This document shows positions 1-11,940 of a DNA stretch of 64,000 bases, piece by piece (within the stretch, counting starts at the first letter, position 1; every line of letters starts with the position of its first letter). The notes beneath the pieces were generated by a model. The model was given only the letters and a program-made list of their open reading frames with translations, did no database searches and was not told the DNA's origin. The DNA is from Siphonodentalium dalli (lineage: Eukaryota; Mollusca; Scaphopoda; Gadilida; Siphonodentaliidae). The DNA lies in assembly GCA_032622095.1 (NCBI GenBank), contig CP136066.1:130355917-130419916 (forward strand), in the 5' to 3' direction. A program made the translations under genes and the position numbers.

Positions 1-925
1 TGACTAAATCCTTTAGCACGGGCTACAGGTTGTACCTTTAGTCTGATCATCATAAAATTTGTAGTGAATGTTAATAATTACATGTAGATGGGAACGAGTC
101 ATTTTGGGGTCATTCGGCCAAAAAACATGGCCGCCGGCAGCCATCTTTGATTTTACACTTTGTATGACTAAATCCTTTAGCACGGGCTACAGGTCGTTCC
201 TTTAGTCTGATCATCATAAAATTTGTCATGGCTGTTGAAATTGGAATGTAAATGGGAACGAGTCATTTGGACAAAAAACATGGCCTCCAGCGGCCATCTT
301 GGATTTCAAAATTTAATCCATTTAGCACGGGCCACAGGTCTTACTGTACGTCTGATCATCATGAAATTTGTCATGGATGTTAATATTGACATGTAGATGG
401 GAACAAGTAATTTTGGGGTCATTTGGCCAAAAAACATGGCCGCCTGCAGCCATCTTGGATTTTACTCTTTGTATGACTAAATTCTTTAGCATGAGCTACA
501 GGTCGTACCTTTAGTCTGATCGTCATAAATTTGTCATGGATGTTAATGATGACATGTAGATGGGAACGACTCATTTTGGCGTCATTCGGCCGAAAACATG
601 GCCGCCAGCAGCCATATTGGATTTTACTCTTTGTATGACTAAATTCTTTAGCATGGGTTACATGTCGTACCTTTTGTCTGATCGTCATAAAATTTGTCAT
701 GGATGTTAACGATGACATGTAGATGGGAACGACTCATTTTGGGGTCATTAGGCCGAAAACATGGCCGCCAGCAGCCATCTTGGATTTTACTTTTCTCTTC
801 ATGTCTATAAACTAGTATTAGACATTCAACTTTCCACATTCCTAATTGCTCCATTGACTGTAATACATTAAATTATTCCCTTTCCAAGTTGAGCTACAGT
901 GTCATTGACACTTTCTTTTCGGTAC
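1..925 (+). repeat. Tandem monomers of the AGCTCAAC-type repeat family, with its 3' terminus
   Basis: Five monomers of about 160 bp follow one another, each marked by AAAACATGGCCGCC, then CAGCCATCTTGGATTTTA, then GATCATCATGAAATTTGTCA. The block ends in a conserved terminus (about 826-925) holding CCAAGTTGAGCTACAGTG and the perfect hairpin AGTGTCATTGACACT at 898-912. The same terminus recurs near 7718, 12388 and 17272. The 5' end of the element lies outside the window. Short ORFs across the monomers arise only because the unit repeats and are not taken as genes. Confidence 0.85.
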
Positions 926-964
926 TATCTTGGCTTCATTGGCCTTTTTAATATTCAGAGATTA

Positions 965-1254
965 TTTTAATGCTATTTCAGCCTCATTGATTCCGGAATT
1001 GAGCCTCATTAGAAGTTCGTCACTTTCAACGATAGTATCATCTAAATGTTGGATAGCAGTTTGATTAACTTGGCGTCGATATCTTTGAGTGTCGTCATCT
1101 TTCTCTTGAGGTTTGCGAGTGCGAGAGTAGCCTGAACAACATTTTCGCTTGCTAGAGTTTCTTCCATCTGTCGCAACAGCTTAGAATTTTTACCTCGATG
1201 AGTTCTTGAATGCGTAGTTGCTTGTCGGACATGGTTCGTTACAGTAAGATTCAA
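965..1254 (-). pseudogene. Fragment of a BEL/Pao-like retroelement polyprotein, N-terminal coiled-coil region
   Basis: The reverse strand encodes a charged, coiled-coil-like stretch starting MNLTVTNHVRQ and running through LKRKMTTLKDIDAKLIKLL. After a one-base frameshift near 1042 it continues as DDTIVESDELLMRLNSGI and NEAEIALK, followed by a stop. Short N-terminal segments with this 'one helix, DLDxxI, acidic helix' layout are typical of gag-side polyproteins of BEL/Pao and some Gypsy elements in invertebrates. No zinc knuckle, protease or reverse transcriptase is visible next to it. It is therefore a broken 5' remnant, lying directly beyond the terminus of the upstream repeat. The family call rests on pattern memory; an ordinary coiled-coil exon is the alternative. 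Confidence 0.4.
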
Positions 1255-2138
1255 GGGACCAATATTGGGGGGAAAAGCTTAATCGAGATAGAATGAGTCA
1301 AGGTATACGTGGTTGAACTATATTCTTAAACTCATATATAAAACCGGTCTTCCATATGTGCTCCCTGCACAAAGCGTTAACTATAAACATAATGCACATG
1401 TATACACAATTATTCCCAACAGTCATTTCCCGTGTCAACCGCGTTTGAAAAATCTGCCGATAAGAATAATTTTCACAGCGATTTTCGATCTGTCTTGTTC
1501 AAGTTGACCTATAATTTTCGTTAATATATTAAGAAACTGACCTTACATTCATTCTCGCGTGAAACTAAATTTATTTTAGTGTACTAATGTCTTCAATGGT
1601 CGACGTCCCCGCGTAATTCCTTTGAAGTCGCTGATTACCGGTGTTCGGCGCATGCAAATAGGTAATAATATGCTTGGTTCTATATTCAGACACACTTCCA
1701 AGTCTGCTCGTACATAAACCAGCTGGAATATTTGGATAGCGAGTTTTTAGTGGAATTTTGCAGAATAAACATGACTACATGAAAGACAAGGAGACAGAGG
1801 ACCATCTTCAAATTTAATTCCAAATATGCCGGCACAAACTACATGCAACTACAACGCGATAATGAAATCCGGTATAAAGAACTAAACATGCCACCTCACA
1901 GTGTGTCTTTATTTTATTCTCTGTCCCACATGTTTACAGAATTATTTATCAGAAAATATTTATTAGTATCTGAGCGATAGTAGGTCACGATGTACTATAA
2001 ACAGTGTGCGCGTTCTTGACCTGACTCACTACATGGTCACGTGCATGATGACCCCCCATTCAAAGACTGCAGCATAATCCCTTTGATGTATCTATTTTTG
2101 CGACATATTTTACTGCACATGTCTGCAACTTGTAATTA
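1255..2138. other. Unassigned AT-rich stretch
   Basis: I see no ORF with recognisable content, no tandem structure and no inverted repeat of note in this stretch. Confidence 0.5.
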
Positions 2139-3025
2139 TACCCCCTTTAAAAAAAAAGGGGGGTACTAGTATACTGTTTTGCACCTGTCCATCCATGCGT
2201 CCGTCCGTCCGTGAGTATGTGCGTCCGTCTGTACGTCCGTCCAATGTCTGTTCATGTCATAACTTGGAACAGTAGTGCTCGGATCTCAATGAAATTAGGT
2301 ATGGATGTTCACTACTATGAGGACATTAAATAGAGGGTTCCATCGTTTTATTCGGATTTTCCATTCTAGAGTTATTCATCTTTGTTTATCTGGAAATGTT
2401 GGCTTTTTGGTCCGTCTGGTGTCTGTTCATGTCGTAACTTCAACAGTTGTGATGGGATCTCAATGAAATGTGGTATGGATGTTCACTACTATGAGGACAT
2501 TAAAAGGAGTGTTCCATCGTTTTGTTTGGATATTCCATTCTAGAGTTATACATCTTTGTTTATCTGGAAATGTTGGCTTTTTGGTCCGTCTGGTGTCTGT
2601 TCATGTCATAACTTCAACAGTTGTGCTGGGATCTCAATGAAATTTGGTATGGATGTTCACTACTATGAGGACATTCAATAGAGGGTTCCATTGTTCTGTT
2701 CTGCTTTTCCATTCTAGAGTTATTCATCTTTGATTATCTGGAAATGTTGGCTGTTTGGTGTATCCGATGTCTGTTCAGGTCATAACTTGAACAGTAATGC
2801 TTGGATCTCAATGAATTTTTTTATGGATATTCACCACTATGAGGACATTTAATGGCACATTCAACTGTTTTGTTTTAGTTTTTTGTTCTATAGTTATTCA
2901 TCTTTGTTTATATGAAAATGTTTTTGGATCCATCTGTCTGAGTATAGCAGTCATAAGTTATAGATATAACCAAACTAGGCGGTATGCCACAAGGGGGTAT
3001 GCACCGGACGACAGTCCATCTCTTG
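2139..3025 (+). mobile_element. Hairpin-headed tandem element (TACCCCC family)
   Basis: The head is a hairpin at 2139-2165 (ATACCCCC, A-rich loop, GGGGGGTA). It is followed by a CGTCCGTCCGTC microsatellite near 2196-2240. Next come about four monomers of 174 bp, for example GTCTGTTCATGTC near 2421 and 2595, each carrying TCAATGAAATTTGGTATGG. The tail contains the short hairpin GGACGACAGTCC at 3006-3017 followed by ATCTCTTG. The layout matches what is known of bivalve pearl/HINE elements, non-autonomous relatives of Helentrons, but no transposase is present and the assignment is inference. Confidence 0.6.
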
Positions 3026-4079
3026 TTTCTACTGGATGAGATTTATACAAAGTCCGACAACGTGTTCTCATATTTAATGATGCAATATCACATTAGCGCG
3101 AACCGGTGTATGTGAATATATTCAAATGACATTGTGCTTTCTAATATCGTTTTTCTTCAAATTCGAAATGGATAAAATTGACATTAAAAGTAAATGTCTA
3201 TTATAGTTACAAAAGTAACCCTGCAATGCACGGCTACCGGTACAATTACAACTGACTTTGTCTGACTATGTTACCTCATTTTCATTTGCGATATGATCGA
3301 TAGGTCATGTTTTTCATTGAAAATGTTGATATATAACAGGTTTTGGGCAATTTATACTATAGTTGAAGGTGGTTAGCGGCATTATTTTTGGACAATATCA
3401 ATTCTGATAACTGAAGCGGCATTTAAAAAAATGTTGTTGTTGTTGGAATCTGATGATATGGGGACCATCGAATCGGATTGAGTACCTTTAACATAGAGAT
3501 TAGTACTATTACCAAAATGTACATTGTTTCTGTACATTGTGTATGTATCTCTCACTTGAATTTGAGAAAATAGCCTATTATATTAATTAGGGTGATACAG
3601 TAAGTCTCATTTCATGCAGGATAAGCATAATTCATTGAACCAAAAGATATCTGACAATAACCTACAAGAAAACCATAATCAGAAATGGTAACGCCCTCAA
3701 AATCATATTATTAGCCATAAATATAAATTATGATATAAAATATATTGGTTGCATGAATGCATCGCCTCAGAATTCTGTTAAAACAACTAAACCTTCAAAT
3801 TATTACAAAAAACTACGGCTTATTACTGCAGGTTTCTCATTCACCACACTAGAAAGCTTCTAAATTCGGATAAAAAATCGGAGGCATTGTGTTCCCGCAA
3901 AGATTGCATGCCCAGCCATTGTTCATACCTAAACATCGAAAGCAATTAACGCGGTCATAATAGTTACATACTGCAACTATAAGACACCCAGCGAATACAC
4001 ACCCCACGAAAACCCGAAATGTGTTGTCCTGCGAGAAATCCCATTGCTATAGCTAATCTTGACACAGCCAGATTAGCCT
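3026..4079. other. Unassigned stretch with one dispersed motif
   Basis: There is no recognisable coding content. The segment around 3425-3492 (GTTGTTGTTGGAATCTG then GGATTGAGTACCTTTAA) recurs at 34500-34557, directly after the stop of the gene fragment there, so it is part of a dispersed repeat. Confidence 0.5.
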
Positions 4080-4625
4080 TCCTACAATGTCCTAAAACAA
4101 TAAATCTTCTCAAATCATCGGCATAGTCAACAGAACTTTCACGAACGTGGACATTGACACTTTCTAATCGCTCTACATAAGCATCAGACCTATCATCGAA
4201 TACTGTAACTCTGCATGGAGTCCACATCACAAATATCAAAGCATTGTGTTAGAGAAATACAAAGAAAAGCAACGAAACTAGTTCCTCAAATCAAAACTCT
4301 ATGCTACCGAGACCGAATGATAAGACTCAATCTGATGTCTTTAAAATATCAAATATTTAGAGGAGATCTAATCGAGGTATATAAACTGTTGAATGGTCAT
4401 TACAATATCAATGCCTGTGACCTATTAGAAAGACATTCATCAGGAAGAACAAGAGGACATAATAAAAAGCTACAGATGCCCATTGTTAACAAGGCCATAG
4501 GAAAATATTTCTTCACGCAGAGGGTGGGTGGTATAACATAGCTGGAACTCTCTGCCAGACTTCGCTGTTGAGGCTCCAACAATTGATCAATTCAAAATAT
4601 AGCTACATAGACTCATTCTTCTATT
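4080..4625 (+). pseudogene. Non-LTR retrotransposon reverse transcriptase, C-terminal fragment
   Basis: Three frames joined by frameshifts give the familiar C-terminal tail of a LINE reverse transcriptase. First comes SQIIGIVNRTF and a PIIEYCNSAWSPH block (about 4100-4235), then REIQRKATKLVPQIKTL, RLNLMSLKYQIFRGDLIEVY and KLLNGHYNI, then TRGHNKKL and FFTQRV, and after another frameshift WNSLPDFAVEAPTIDQFK (about 4543-4600). These motifs follow the RT thumb in CR1/L2/jockey-like elements. The YxDD palm and the endonuclease are absent, so this is a dead 5'-truncated copy. In-frame stops and at least two frameshifts show decay. The clade cannot be fixed from the tail alone. Confidence 0.85.
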
Positions 4626-5491
4626 ATATAAAATACGAGTTCGACAACAAGTAATATGTTCAAGTGACTCACAAGTAAATATCGAATGACGATACATATA
4701 TTTGTAAACAAGCATTGCGAATAATGTTATTGGGACGAAAAGTCGCAAGACTTGTTCTGTATTATGATGATGATGATGATGATGATGATCGATGATGATG
4801 ATTATGATATGATTGATAGAACAAACCACTATTATGATGATCGTGTCGTTATTTGTTTAAAATACGTATCAATTGACATATACGGACCCATTCCCTTATT
4901 AAAATCAGCATATTTCGACAATTTTAGGGGACCTCCTCGAATTCGGGGACCTCCGCAAATAGCGACCTACTGCGAATTGTCACAACCGGAAAAACTCATT
5001 ATCTATTTATAAAATGCCCAACGAACCACAGCTTTCTAAAATCTGTAGAACAGTATACATCCCATACATATATCAAAATTTCCAAAGTTACTCTTGAGAA
5101 ACTGATCAAATCGACCTCTCAGTAAAATTCATAATACTGACTTAGAGAGCCTTAGATTCGCTCTCAATGCATTGGATTTTCAAAAATTTCCCAGGGGAAA
5201 ACTGCCAGACCCCACCCATCTCTACCCCGCCTTCGGCATATCGTTCCCCTGAAAACAGGTGTCCCCTAAAATCCCCTGATTCCTTCACTTCTGACCAATC
5301 AAAAATTGACAGAGATACGGATTTAACACTTCTCCTTTAAAAGGCAACTGTGAAAAATAATAAATATTCTCTATTTCCTTATATTTTTGGACAGTATATG
5401 TGAATAAGCACCATAAGTCTACAAAAGGCATAAAACATTAAGCTTGATCATGGATAAGTTAGATACCAGCCATTTAATGAAGCCCATTTTT
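4626..5491. other. Unassigned stretch with a (GAT)n microsatellite
   Basis: A run of GAT repeats lies at about 4765-4802, which produces artificial poly-Met, poly-Asp and poly-His reading frames. The rest shows no gene. A segment near 5180-5290 (TTTCCCAGGGGAAAACTG, CCAGACCCCACCC) looks like decayed transposon sequence but I cannot assign it. Confidence 0.5.
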
Positions 5492-5862
5492 ATGTGTACC
5501 CATACCATAGTATGGTACACATAGTCTCGAGGTCTGGATTGACCACTCGTCATTAGTCCGTCCGTCTGTCTGTCCATAGACACTTTATGCATAATGTGTT
5601 TTGGTGTGAATCGGCCAAAAAACATGGCTGCCATCAGCCATCTGAATTTTGAGTATTAAACAATGTAAATCCATCAGCATAGGCTACAAGGCCGTACTGT
5701 TGGTCTGATCATTATAAAATTTGTCGTGGCTGTTGACTTTGGCAATGTAGAATGGAATAAGTCATGTTGGGGTTATTCGGCAAAATAACATGGCTCCCAG
5801 TGGCCATCTTAGATTTTACTCTTCACAGTTCACATCTCTCCAGATGGGAGCCTCCCATTTTT
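5492..5862 (+). mobile_element. Hairpin-headed element (ATACCATA family) joined to AGCTCAAC-family monomers
   Basis: The head at 5492-5522 forms a long stem: ATGTGTACC on the left pairs with GGTACACAT on the right around CATACCATAGTATGG. It is followed by GTCCGTCCGTCTGTCTGTCC and GACACTTTA. The body then changes to monomers of the ACATGGC/GCCATCTT type, so it looks truncated or recombined. Confidence 0.6.
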
Positions 5863-7735
5863 AGCTCAACTTTGTAAAGTTTAAGCTATTGCCATGGGTT
5901 GGTATCCGTCGTTTGTGTATGTGTGTGTGTGTGTGTCTGTCAACTTTCTCCATTAGCCTGGGCTACAGGTCGTACCTTTGGTCGTTCATCATCATTAAAT
6001 TTGTCATGGCTGTTGACATTGACGTGTAAGTGGGAACAAGTCATTTTGGGGTCATTTGGCAAAAACATGACCGCCAGCAGCCATCCTGGATTTCAAAACT
6101 CAATCCATTAGCATTGGCTACAGGCCATACTTTTTGTCATGAATGTGCACATTGATCTGTAGATGAGAATGAGCCATTTTGATGTCATTCAGCCTAAAAA
6201 CATGGCCACTGGCAGCCATCTTGGATTTTACTCTTTATAAGCAGCTCTTTGTATGACTAAATCCATTGGCATGTCCTACAGGTGACATCCCTTGTCCAAT
6301 TGTGACTAAACTTTATATGATTCTTCGGGATGACCACTAGATGGGAGTCTTCCAATTTTTCCGAATGTCGTTAAAAAACATGGCCTCTGGCAGCCATCTT
6401 AGATTTTACTCTTTGCATGACTAAATCCTTTAGCACACCTACAATCCATCATCCGATTCATATTGATCTTCGTGGTGGCCACAAGATGGGTGCTATCAAT
6501 TTTTTTTGAATTTCAGAAAACATGGCTGCCAGTGGGTTTTAATTGATATGTATCTCTTCATGTTGACTTCTAGTATTACTTGGACATTTCAACTTTCCGC
6601 ATTCCTAATCGATCTATTGGCTGTACAGATGAAATTATTCCCCTCCAAGTTCAGTTACAGACTGTCATTGACACTTTCATTACTGAAATTTGTTGAAACA
6701 TGGTCACCAGCAGCCATCTTGGATTTCAAATTTGGATCCATCGACACACCATGCACCCCGCATTTATTGGAGAAATGTTTTGAAAATTTACAGACATGTT
6801 TAGATGGAGATGTCGAATTTGAGCGATTTTCGATGAAACAGCCATCTTGGATTTTACTCTTTGCATGATCAATCGGCACACCCTACCTTGGATTTTACTC
6901 TTTGCATGATCCTTCGGCGCACCCTACAGACGACATACATTGTCTGATTGTCAACAAACTTCATATGGATCTTCGGGTTTATCAATAGATGGGAGGCATA
7001 AATTTTTCTGAATTTCGTTGAAAAACATGGCCACTGGCAGCCATCTTGGATTTTACTCTTTGCATGACTTAATCATTTGACACACCCTAAAGACCACATC
7101 CCTCATCCGATCATCACCAATCTTCATATAGATCTTTTGGGTGATCTCTATATGGGAGCCTCCCATTTTTACCATTTTACTTTGGCCATATTGGAGTTTA
7201 CACTTTGCATGAATAAATCCTTTGGGACACCCTACAGGTTACATCTCTCATCCGATCATCACCAAACTTCATATGCATTTCAGGGTAACCTCTAGATGGG
7301 AGCCTCCTTTGTTTTCCAAAATGTGTTAAATAACATGGCTGCCAGCAGTCATCTTGGAAAGACACTTTCAAATGAGTTGAAATCGTGACAACAGCTGATT
7401 AATAACAATACTTACCAAACAACAGAAACAAAATTCAGACTTGATCTCATTTTCACAAACATGGCAGATGCTCTAACAACAGTAATAAAGTGTCCATGGT
7501 CTAACCATAAGGTTGTTGTTGCTGCAATTCCTCCAGGGACATTCTAGTTAACATTATGGTTTTACATACTTCATCATTCCATATATACTTGCTGAATCCC
7601 AAACTATGTATCTCTTCATGTTGCCATCTAATATTACTTAGACATTTCAACTTTCCGAATCCTAGTTGCTCCATTGAATGTAACACATGAAAATATCTCT
7701 TCTCCAAGTTGAGCTACAGTGTTATTGACACTTTC
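5863..7735 (+). mobile_element. AGCTCAAC-family hairpin-headed element, long copy
   Basis: The head hairpin is at 5863-5887 (AGCTCAACTTT paired with AAAGTTTAAGCT), followed by a (GT)n tract near 5913-5938. About ten ACATGGC...GCCATCTT monomers of 150-175 bp follow. A degenerate internal terminus lies near 6583-6690 and the full terminus with hairpin AGTGTTATTGACACT lies at 7718-7732. The terminus carries AAGTTGAGCTA, the reverse complement of the AGCTCAACTT at the head, so the element has subterminal inverted repeats as well as two hairpins. Confidence 0.7.
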
Positions 7736-8140
7736 ATTATAAATTGTCATATCTGGGTCAAACGTAATTACTCCACACTGGGGCTTATTTAGCTGTTTCT
7801 ACATCCTTAGCTGCACCCACTGAACTATTATTGGCTAACAGTTGCCTTTTAAATGAATTAAAGTCATTAAACTTCTAAAGCAGACACCCTGAAATAACTA
7901 GACCAATGAATTCCATAGGAGGAGATTTAACACACCCACCCACTGTTTTACAAGAGAAACTATCTGCAGTTGAATTCAAGTTTGGTGTATATAGTGGTAA
8001 TGAGATTTATTGCAATCTCAAGTATGTTCATAGCATCAAGGACAATATCTGGGGTGCCATGGATGATGTTGACTAACCCTTCCATATATTTGATTGCTAC
8101 CTTTGGGGAACATGGTATCACTTGACATGGTTTAAATAAT
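7736..8140. other. Unassigned stretch left of the 1,740 bp transposon
   Basis: The reverse strand has a modest open frame through about 7960-8137 (CQVIPCSPKVAIKYMEGL and on). I do not recognise it. It is cut by the transposon insertion at 8141, so it may be a decayed exon or chance. Confidence 0.35.
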
Positions 8141-9880
8141 GGACCTATCCGTAGGGACCGCCCCAATTTCAAGCCGATAGCTTAAACCCAGAAGCGACGT
8201 ACGCCTACCTAGTGATATGAATCGCACCACAAGTGGGTGCCTAGATACCATAGTAAGCTATAGGGAAATTACGAACACGAGAGCAAATATGTCTTAAAAA
8301 GCTACAAAGGTGTTGAAATGTGCATGGGGAACATGTCCGGTTGACGAACGATATTTATACAAATATCCCGGAGTGTTTTTAGTTTGGTTTCCTAAACCAG
8401 GACGTACTAAAGACAGCATATAATCAACGGGGTATCTTCGAGTAAATAAATAGAAGCTCATTTAGTATTTAATTTGTTGAACAGATGTGTCCATGAGTAA
8501 TATATATGTTGTGTTACTTTATGAAAACATTTTATCACCTTACGATAATATATAACTTGCCATAGGGGGAATGGGAAGTTAGCAAAACAAACCATAACAC
8601 CTCAGCTAGGGGCTCGATTACTAAATACCAACAGCCCCTTAAATGTTCACACTTCCTATACTGAATGGGGTATGTTGTTTCACAATGCTTTGTCGGTATG
8701 ATAAAGGTGATGACAGGAAGTATGATACTATTAATTTCACTGTGTGCTTGCGTAAATACTAATCACTGATAATAAAATGGAACAATGACAACAAATGGAT
8801 CATTTATAAATGATACTTGAATAAACTAGTTGTATTTTCGTTTGTCGTGGGACATGCCATTGTTGAGGAACACTTGTGCAACTAAGATGTTGTGTAACTT
8901 CAAACCCTGAAGTGATTTTATCAATCCAATAACATGAGAGCACCTTCCAACTAACCTAAAATAAACGAGACAGAGATATTCACTATAACATTTTGTACGA
9001 ACAAAATAAATAAGGATAAATTTTACCGATAATCGGAGGACATGTTCATGTGAGTATTAATTCTATACTTTTCGGAAATACGTGCACGTGCACTAATATC
9101 ATTCAAAAAATCATCAATGCATGTTAAATTTGTCTATTGCCATGTTCATTGACTACATTTACACATGTAGCATACATGTATGGGACACTGGACGGACCAA
9201 ATCATTCGAAAATACTGAGAGCACCAATTTAACATGAATATTATCCATTTTATTTAGAAAAAACAACAAAACAAACATGGCAACGATTAACATGATTTTG
9301 TCAAGTGAAACTAGATGGCGTGTGACTGATTAGAAATAATATTACATGTATAGTAGATGAAATATGACCGGTCAAGTTGATTTTGAGATTATGTTGCCTA
9401 TTTTCGTCATAACCGTAAATTACGAGGGATATATTCCAAATATATCTAAAATTCAGAAAGATAAAAGAAAAAACTTTAATACCCGGCTTTGCAGGAGCAC
9501 ATCGATTCGATAATTGTCTTTGTGATGATGCAGATTTCTATATTTATTCAGTGTGGTGGTTGTGACTTTGCCATCGATCTATAACACTTTGAGTCAACCC
9601 TGATGCATTGGTTAATTTCACTCATTCTAATGTCATGAATATATCCCTGGGTATAATAATTAAGCCCCTTTTCTTGTGCCCTTTTTGATAATTTATCAAT
9701 GTCGGGTAAATAACAAACGTTTATATCGTCTGGAACATTTAAAAGCGAACTTGAAACACAAGATCCGTTCTCATCGGAAGTCATTTCAGCACTGAAGATA
9801 TAGCGAAATCGAGATGGCTTGTGGTGCGTAGTAACAGTAACCATGCAGTATACTGGTGGGCGGTCCCTACGGATAGGTCC
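8141..9880. mobile_element. 1,740 bp DNA transposon with 23 bp terminal inverted repeats
   Basis: The left end at 8141-8163 begins GGACCTATCCGTAGGGACCG. The right end at 9858-9880 is its exact reverse complement over 23 bp. AAT flanks both ends (8138-8140 and 9881-9883), which would be a 3 bp target-site duplication. No transposase motif (DDE triad, helix-turn-helix) is recognisable. The interior is AT-rich and mostly empty apart from a 98-codon ORF near the right end on the minus strand. A 3 bp duplication would suit PIF/Harbinger or CACTA elements, but AAT is not the usual Harbinger target, so the superfamily stays open. Confidence 0.8.
9548..9844 (-). CDS. 98-residue ORF resembling the N-terminal part of SWIM-domain proteins, inside a transposon
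   Basis: The ORF begins MVTVTTHHKP 14 bases inside the right terminal repeat and stops after KCYRSMAKSQPPH. The segment DKLSKRAQEKGLNYYTQGYI followed by HDIRMSEINQCIRVDSKCYR resembles the block that precedes the SWIM zinc finger in multicopy invertebrate proteins, often linked to YqaJ-like nucleases. The resemblance (GY.H.I, a Cys, a charged CxRS stretch, then PPH) is from memory and untested. The CxC...CxH SWIM zinc ligands are not present, so it would be a partial domain. Because it lies wholly between the terminal inverted repeats, it may be captured cargo or the remains of the element's own protein. Confidence 0.4.
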   Translation of the reverse strand: MVTVTTHHKPSRFRYIFSAEMTSDENGSCVSSSLLNVPDDINVCYLPDIDKLSKRAQEKGLNYYTQGYIHDIRMSEINQCIRVDSKCYRSMAKSQPPH

Positions 9881-10019
9881 AATATGGTGGCTGGAATCAT
9901 ATAAATAGGTCCATAGAAAAGAAAATGCTGTTCTTTCAGCTAAGCATAGGTGAGAGTGACTAAGAAGTTGATAGCATATTTTAAATTTATGTTGAATTCT
10001 ACAGACTGCAGTAGACTTT

Positions 10020-10400
10020 AAATTCCCAGTCTTCTCGGTCTCAGTTTGGTGACTGTCTTGTTAACAGTATTTATGTATTCAACTATCGTCATAGATTCAG
10101 GACTTTTGAAGCTTTCAAAATTTGCATATATTGATCAAAGTAGATTGCTGTTCATCCTCTGCATACAACACATTCAGTTTATCCAGAAGTTTCTTTATTT
10201 CATTGTGAGAGTTTATTTCCATAACAGGCAGCTGTAACAGGTATAATAAAGTCGTTGCATGCATGTCATCCAACAAAAAAATATATTGCTGGTGCCCATC
10301 TTACATTGCCATAGTTCTGTCTCTCTCAACTACATATCAAAGTCACTTTCTTCTGACAGTACCGGTGGGGTATACATAGCTTTGCTTGCTGCCACGTTTG
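10020..10400 (-). pseudogene. Gag-like fragment of an LTR-type retroelement
   Basis: Read on the reverse strand, about 10400 down to 10330 gives VAASKAMYTPPVLSEESDFD, then an in-frame stop where Trp would be expected, then LRETELWQC. After a frameshift, about 10240 down to 10110 gives EIKKLLDKLNVLYAEDEQQS and a second helix. This 'P.L.E.SDFD.W..E...W' opening followed by 'LL.KLD.LY..DE' is the pattern of copia-like (UBN2-type) gag proteins in animals. No protease, integrase or RT is nearby. Stops and frameshifts mark it as dead. The repeat at 10456-10595 lies just upstream of its start and may be the element's leader. Confidence 0.45.
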
Positions 10401-10455
10401 AACAAACAATATTTTCTGAACTTCACAGTAAATTTTGTCTATATACTCTAATTCT

Positions 10456-10595
10456 TTTTAAAGTGATGTGAAACACTCCGGTAAGGTGATTAAATAGAAA
10501 TGTAGAATAATCTTGTTCAAGGCAGTTATTTTTACAAATATTACATCTAAATTGACAACACACACCGCCATTCTTATATATTAATTAAATGCAGT
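10456..10595 (-). repeat. 140 bp dispersed repeat, copy 1
   Basis: The block from TTTTAAAGTGATGTGAAAC to ATTAAATGCAGT is repeated at 22163-22296 in the same orientation with few differences and small indels. Its position just upstream of the gag-like fragment (which is read on the minus strand) suggests a retroelement leader or part of an LTR. Confidence 0.75.
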
Positions 10596-11160
10596 GACTG
10601 TCGATGGCGAAATCGTTTTCGTTAGTTTATCGCCGATAGAAGCGTCTCGATCCGAGTAGTAAATATTTACAATTCAGCGTAGTTCAGATAATGTTTTCTA
10701 TGGGGTGGTACGGTCGATTTGCTTGAGATTTTTCGGTGATGTTAGTAGAATTCTACATTCCTCCAGTTGGCGTAGCACATTAATACTAACTTATCAGTTT
10801 CACGCACCCATACAAGTACATAATATGTCTTTAACTCATATCTGTTTTCCCAAAACATTACCTACAGGATGGGAAATGGATATATCCGTTTCCCACTTCA
10901 TGCACTTGTTATCAGCTAATGATTCTTTTAAAATTAAAAGTTTTGCACACAGTAACATGTATTCAATATAGGCTGATCACTCAGTGAGGGGTCCATGAAG
11001 ATGTAGCCTATTTTTTGTGTCACGTGGGGGTCGTGTGCCATGATTCGTGACGTCATTGTTCCAAAATGGCAGCGCCCAGTAACCAAAGCCGTAGACGCGT
11101 AGATAAGTTTCCGGTTGGCAATCACCATGGCAGGTGAATCTTGACCCCAAAATTTTTGGA
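10596..11160. other. Unassigned stretch
   Basis: No gene, tandem array or inverted repeat is recognised here. Confidence 0.4.
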
Positions 11161-11700
11161 AGATTTATAGACTACGGATGATCACCCATACATATATATT
11201 ATGAGTATATTATCACGTGGAGAATTCTGTCATGACAAATGGTCTGACCCAGCATTAAATTAACACATATATTGCTATAAAATGACATTAAAGTAAGCAT
11301 TTTAATGTTAGAAAACGGGGCTTTTGTGGCCATTTTGAATGGCATCCTCTGTCGGTGTTGGGTGATTTTTGAGAAAGGCTAGTTCCAGATGTTGGCAAAA
11401 ATATTCCTGGATCATTTAACTTCGGAAATAATTTATATTTGATTCAAAATGTCGCAAACATATCGTCATATAGCGAAATTACAGCTCCAAGCGCATACAT
11501 TTCCCAAAATAAGTTGCTATGGCAGCTGGTCGCAATTTGATGCTATCACCCAAAATTTCTAGAAGACTTGTAGACTAAGGATGATCATCCATATAGTATG
11601 AGTTGTCACGCGGATAATTCTGCCATGGCGAATGGTCTGACCCAACATTGAATAAACGCATAAATTGCTATAAAATTATATAAAAGTAAGCATTTCTGCA
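11161..11700. repeat. Two diverged direct repeats about 400 bp apart
   Basis: GACTACGGATGATCACCCAT near 11170 is matched by GACTAAGGATGATCATCCAT near 11572. Both are followed by ATATAGTATGAGT-like sequence, GTCACG(T/C)GGA, ATTCTG and ATGG(C/T)CTGACCCA, about 130 bp in all. The copies are diverged, so this is an old tandem duplication or satellite remnant. Confidence 0.6.
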
Positions 11701-11940
11701 AACAATCACGTCTGTGAGTAATGTTTTCTCAAAAGAATCATGTCCCAAACAAGTTAACATAAATCTTCAACAATACTTTCTTGATTATATGTAGAATATA
11801 TTGCAACACATTATTGAATTAATTTCTCAAGTATAACTTTGCTCCGCTGCTATTGTTAGCAGTGCTCACCTGAACATGTGGCCAGCATAGTGACCACACA
11901 TGGGTAAATTTATTTTTACAAGTTTGATCCATCCATGTAT
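11701..11940. other. Unassigned stretch
   Basis: Nothing recognisable is seen. Confidence 0.4.

Noticed and set aside
419-854. Overlapping minus-strand frames of 68-99 codons with repeated similar peptides
   Set aside because: They simply read through about 160 bp tandem monomers; the same peptides appear wherever this repeat family occurs.
4752-5012. Poly-Met/poly-Asp/poly-His frames
   Set aside because: They come from the GAT microsatellite.
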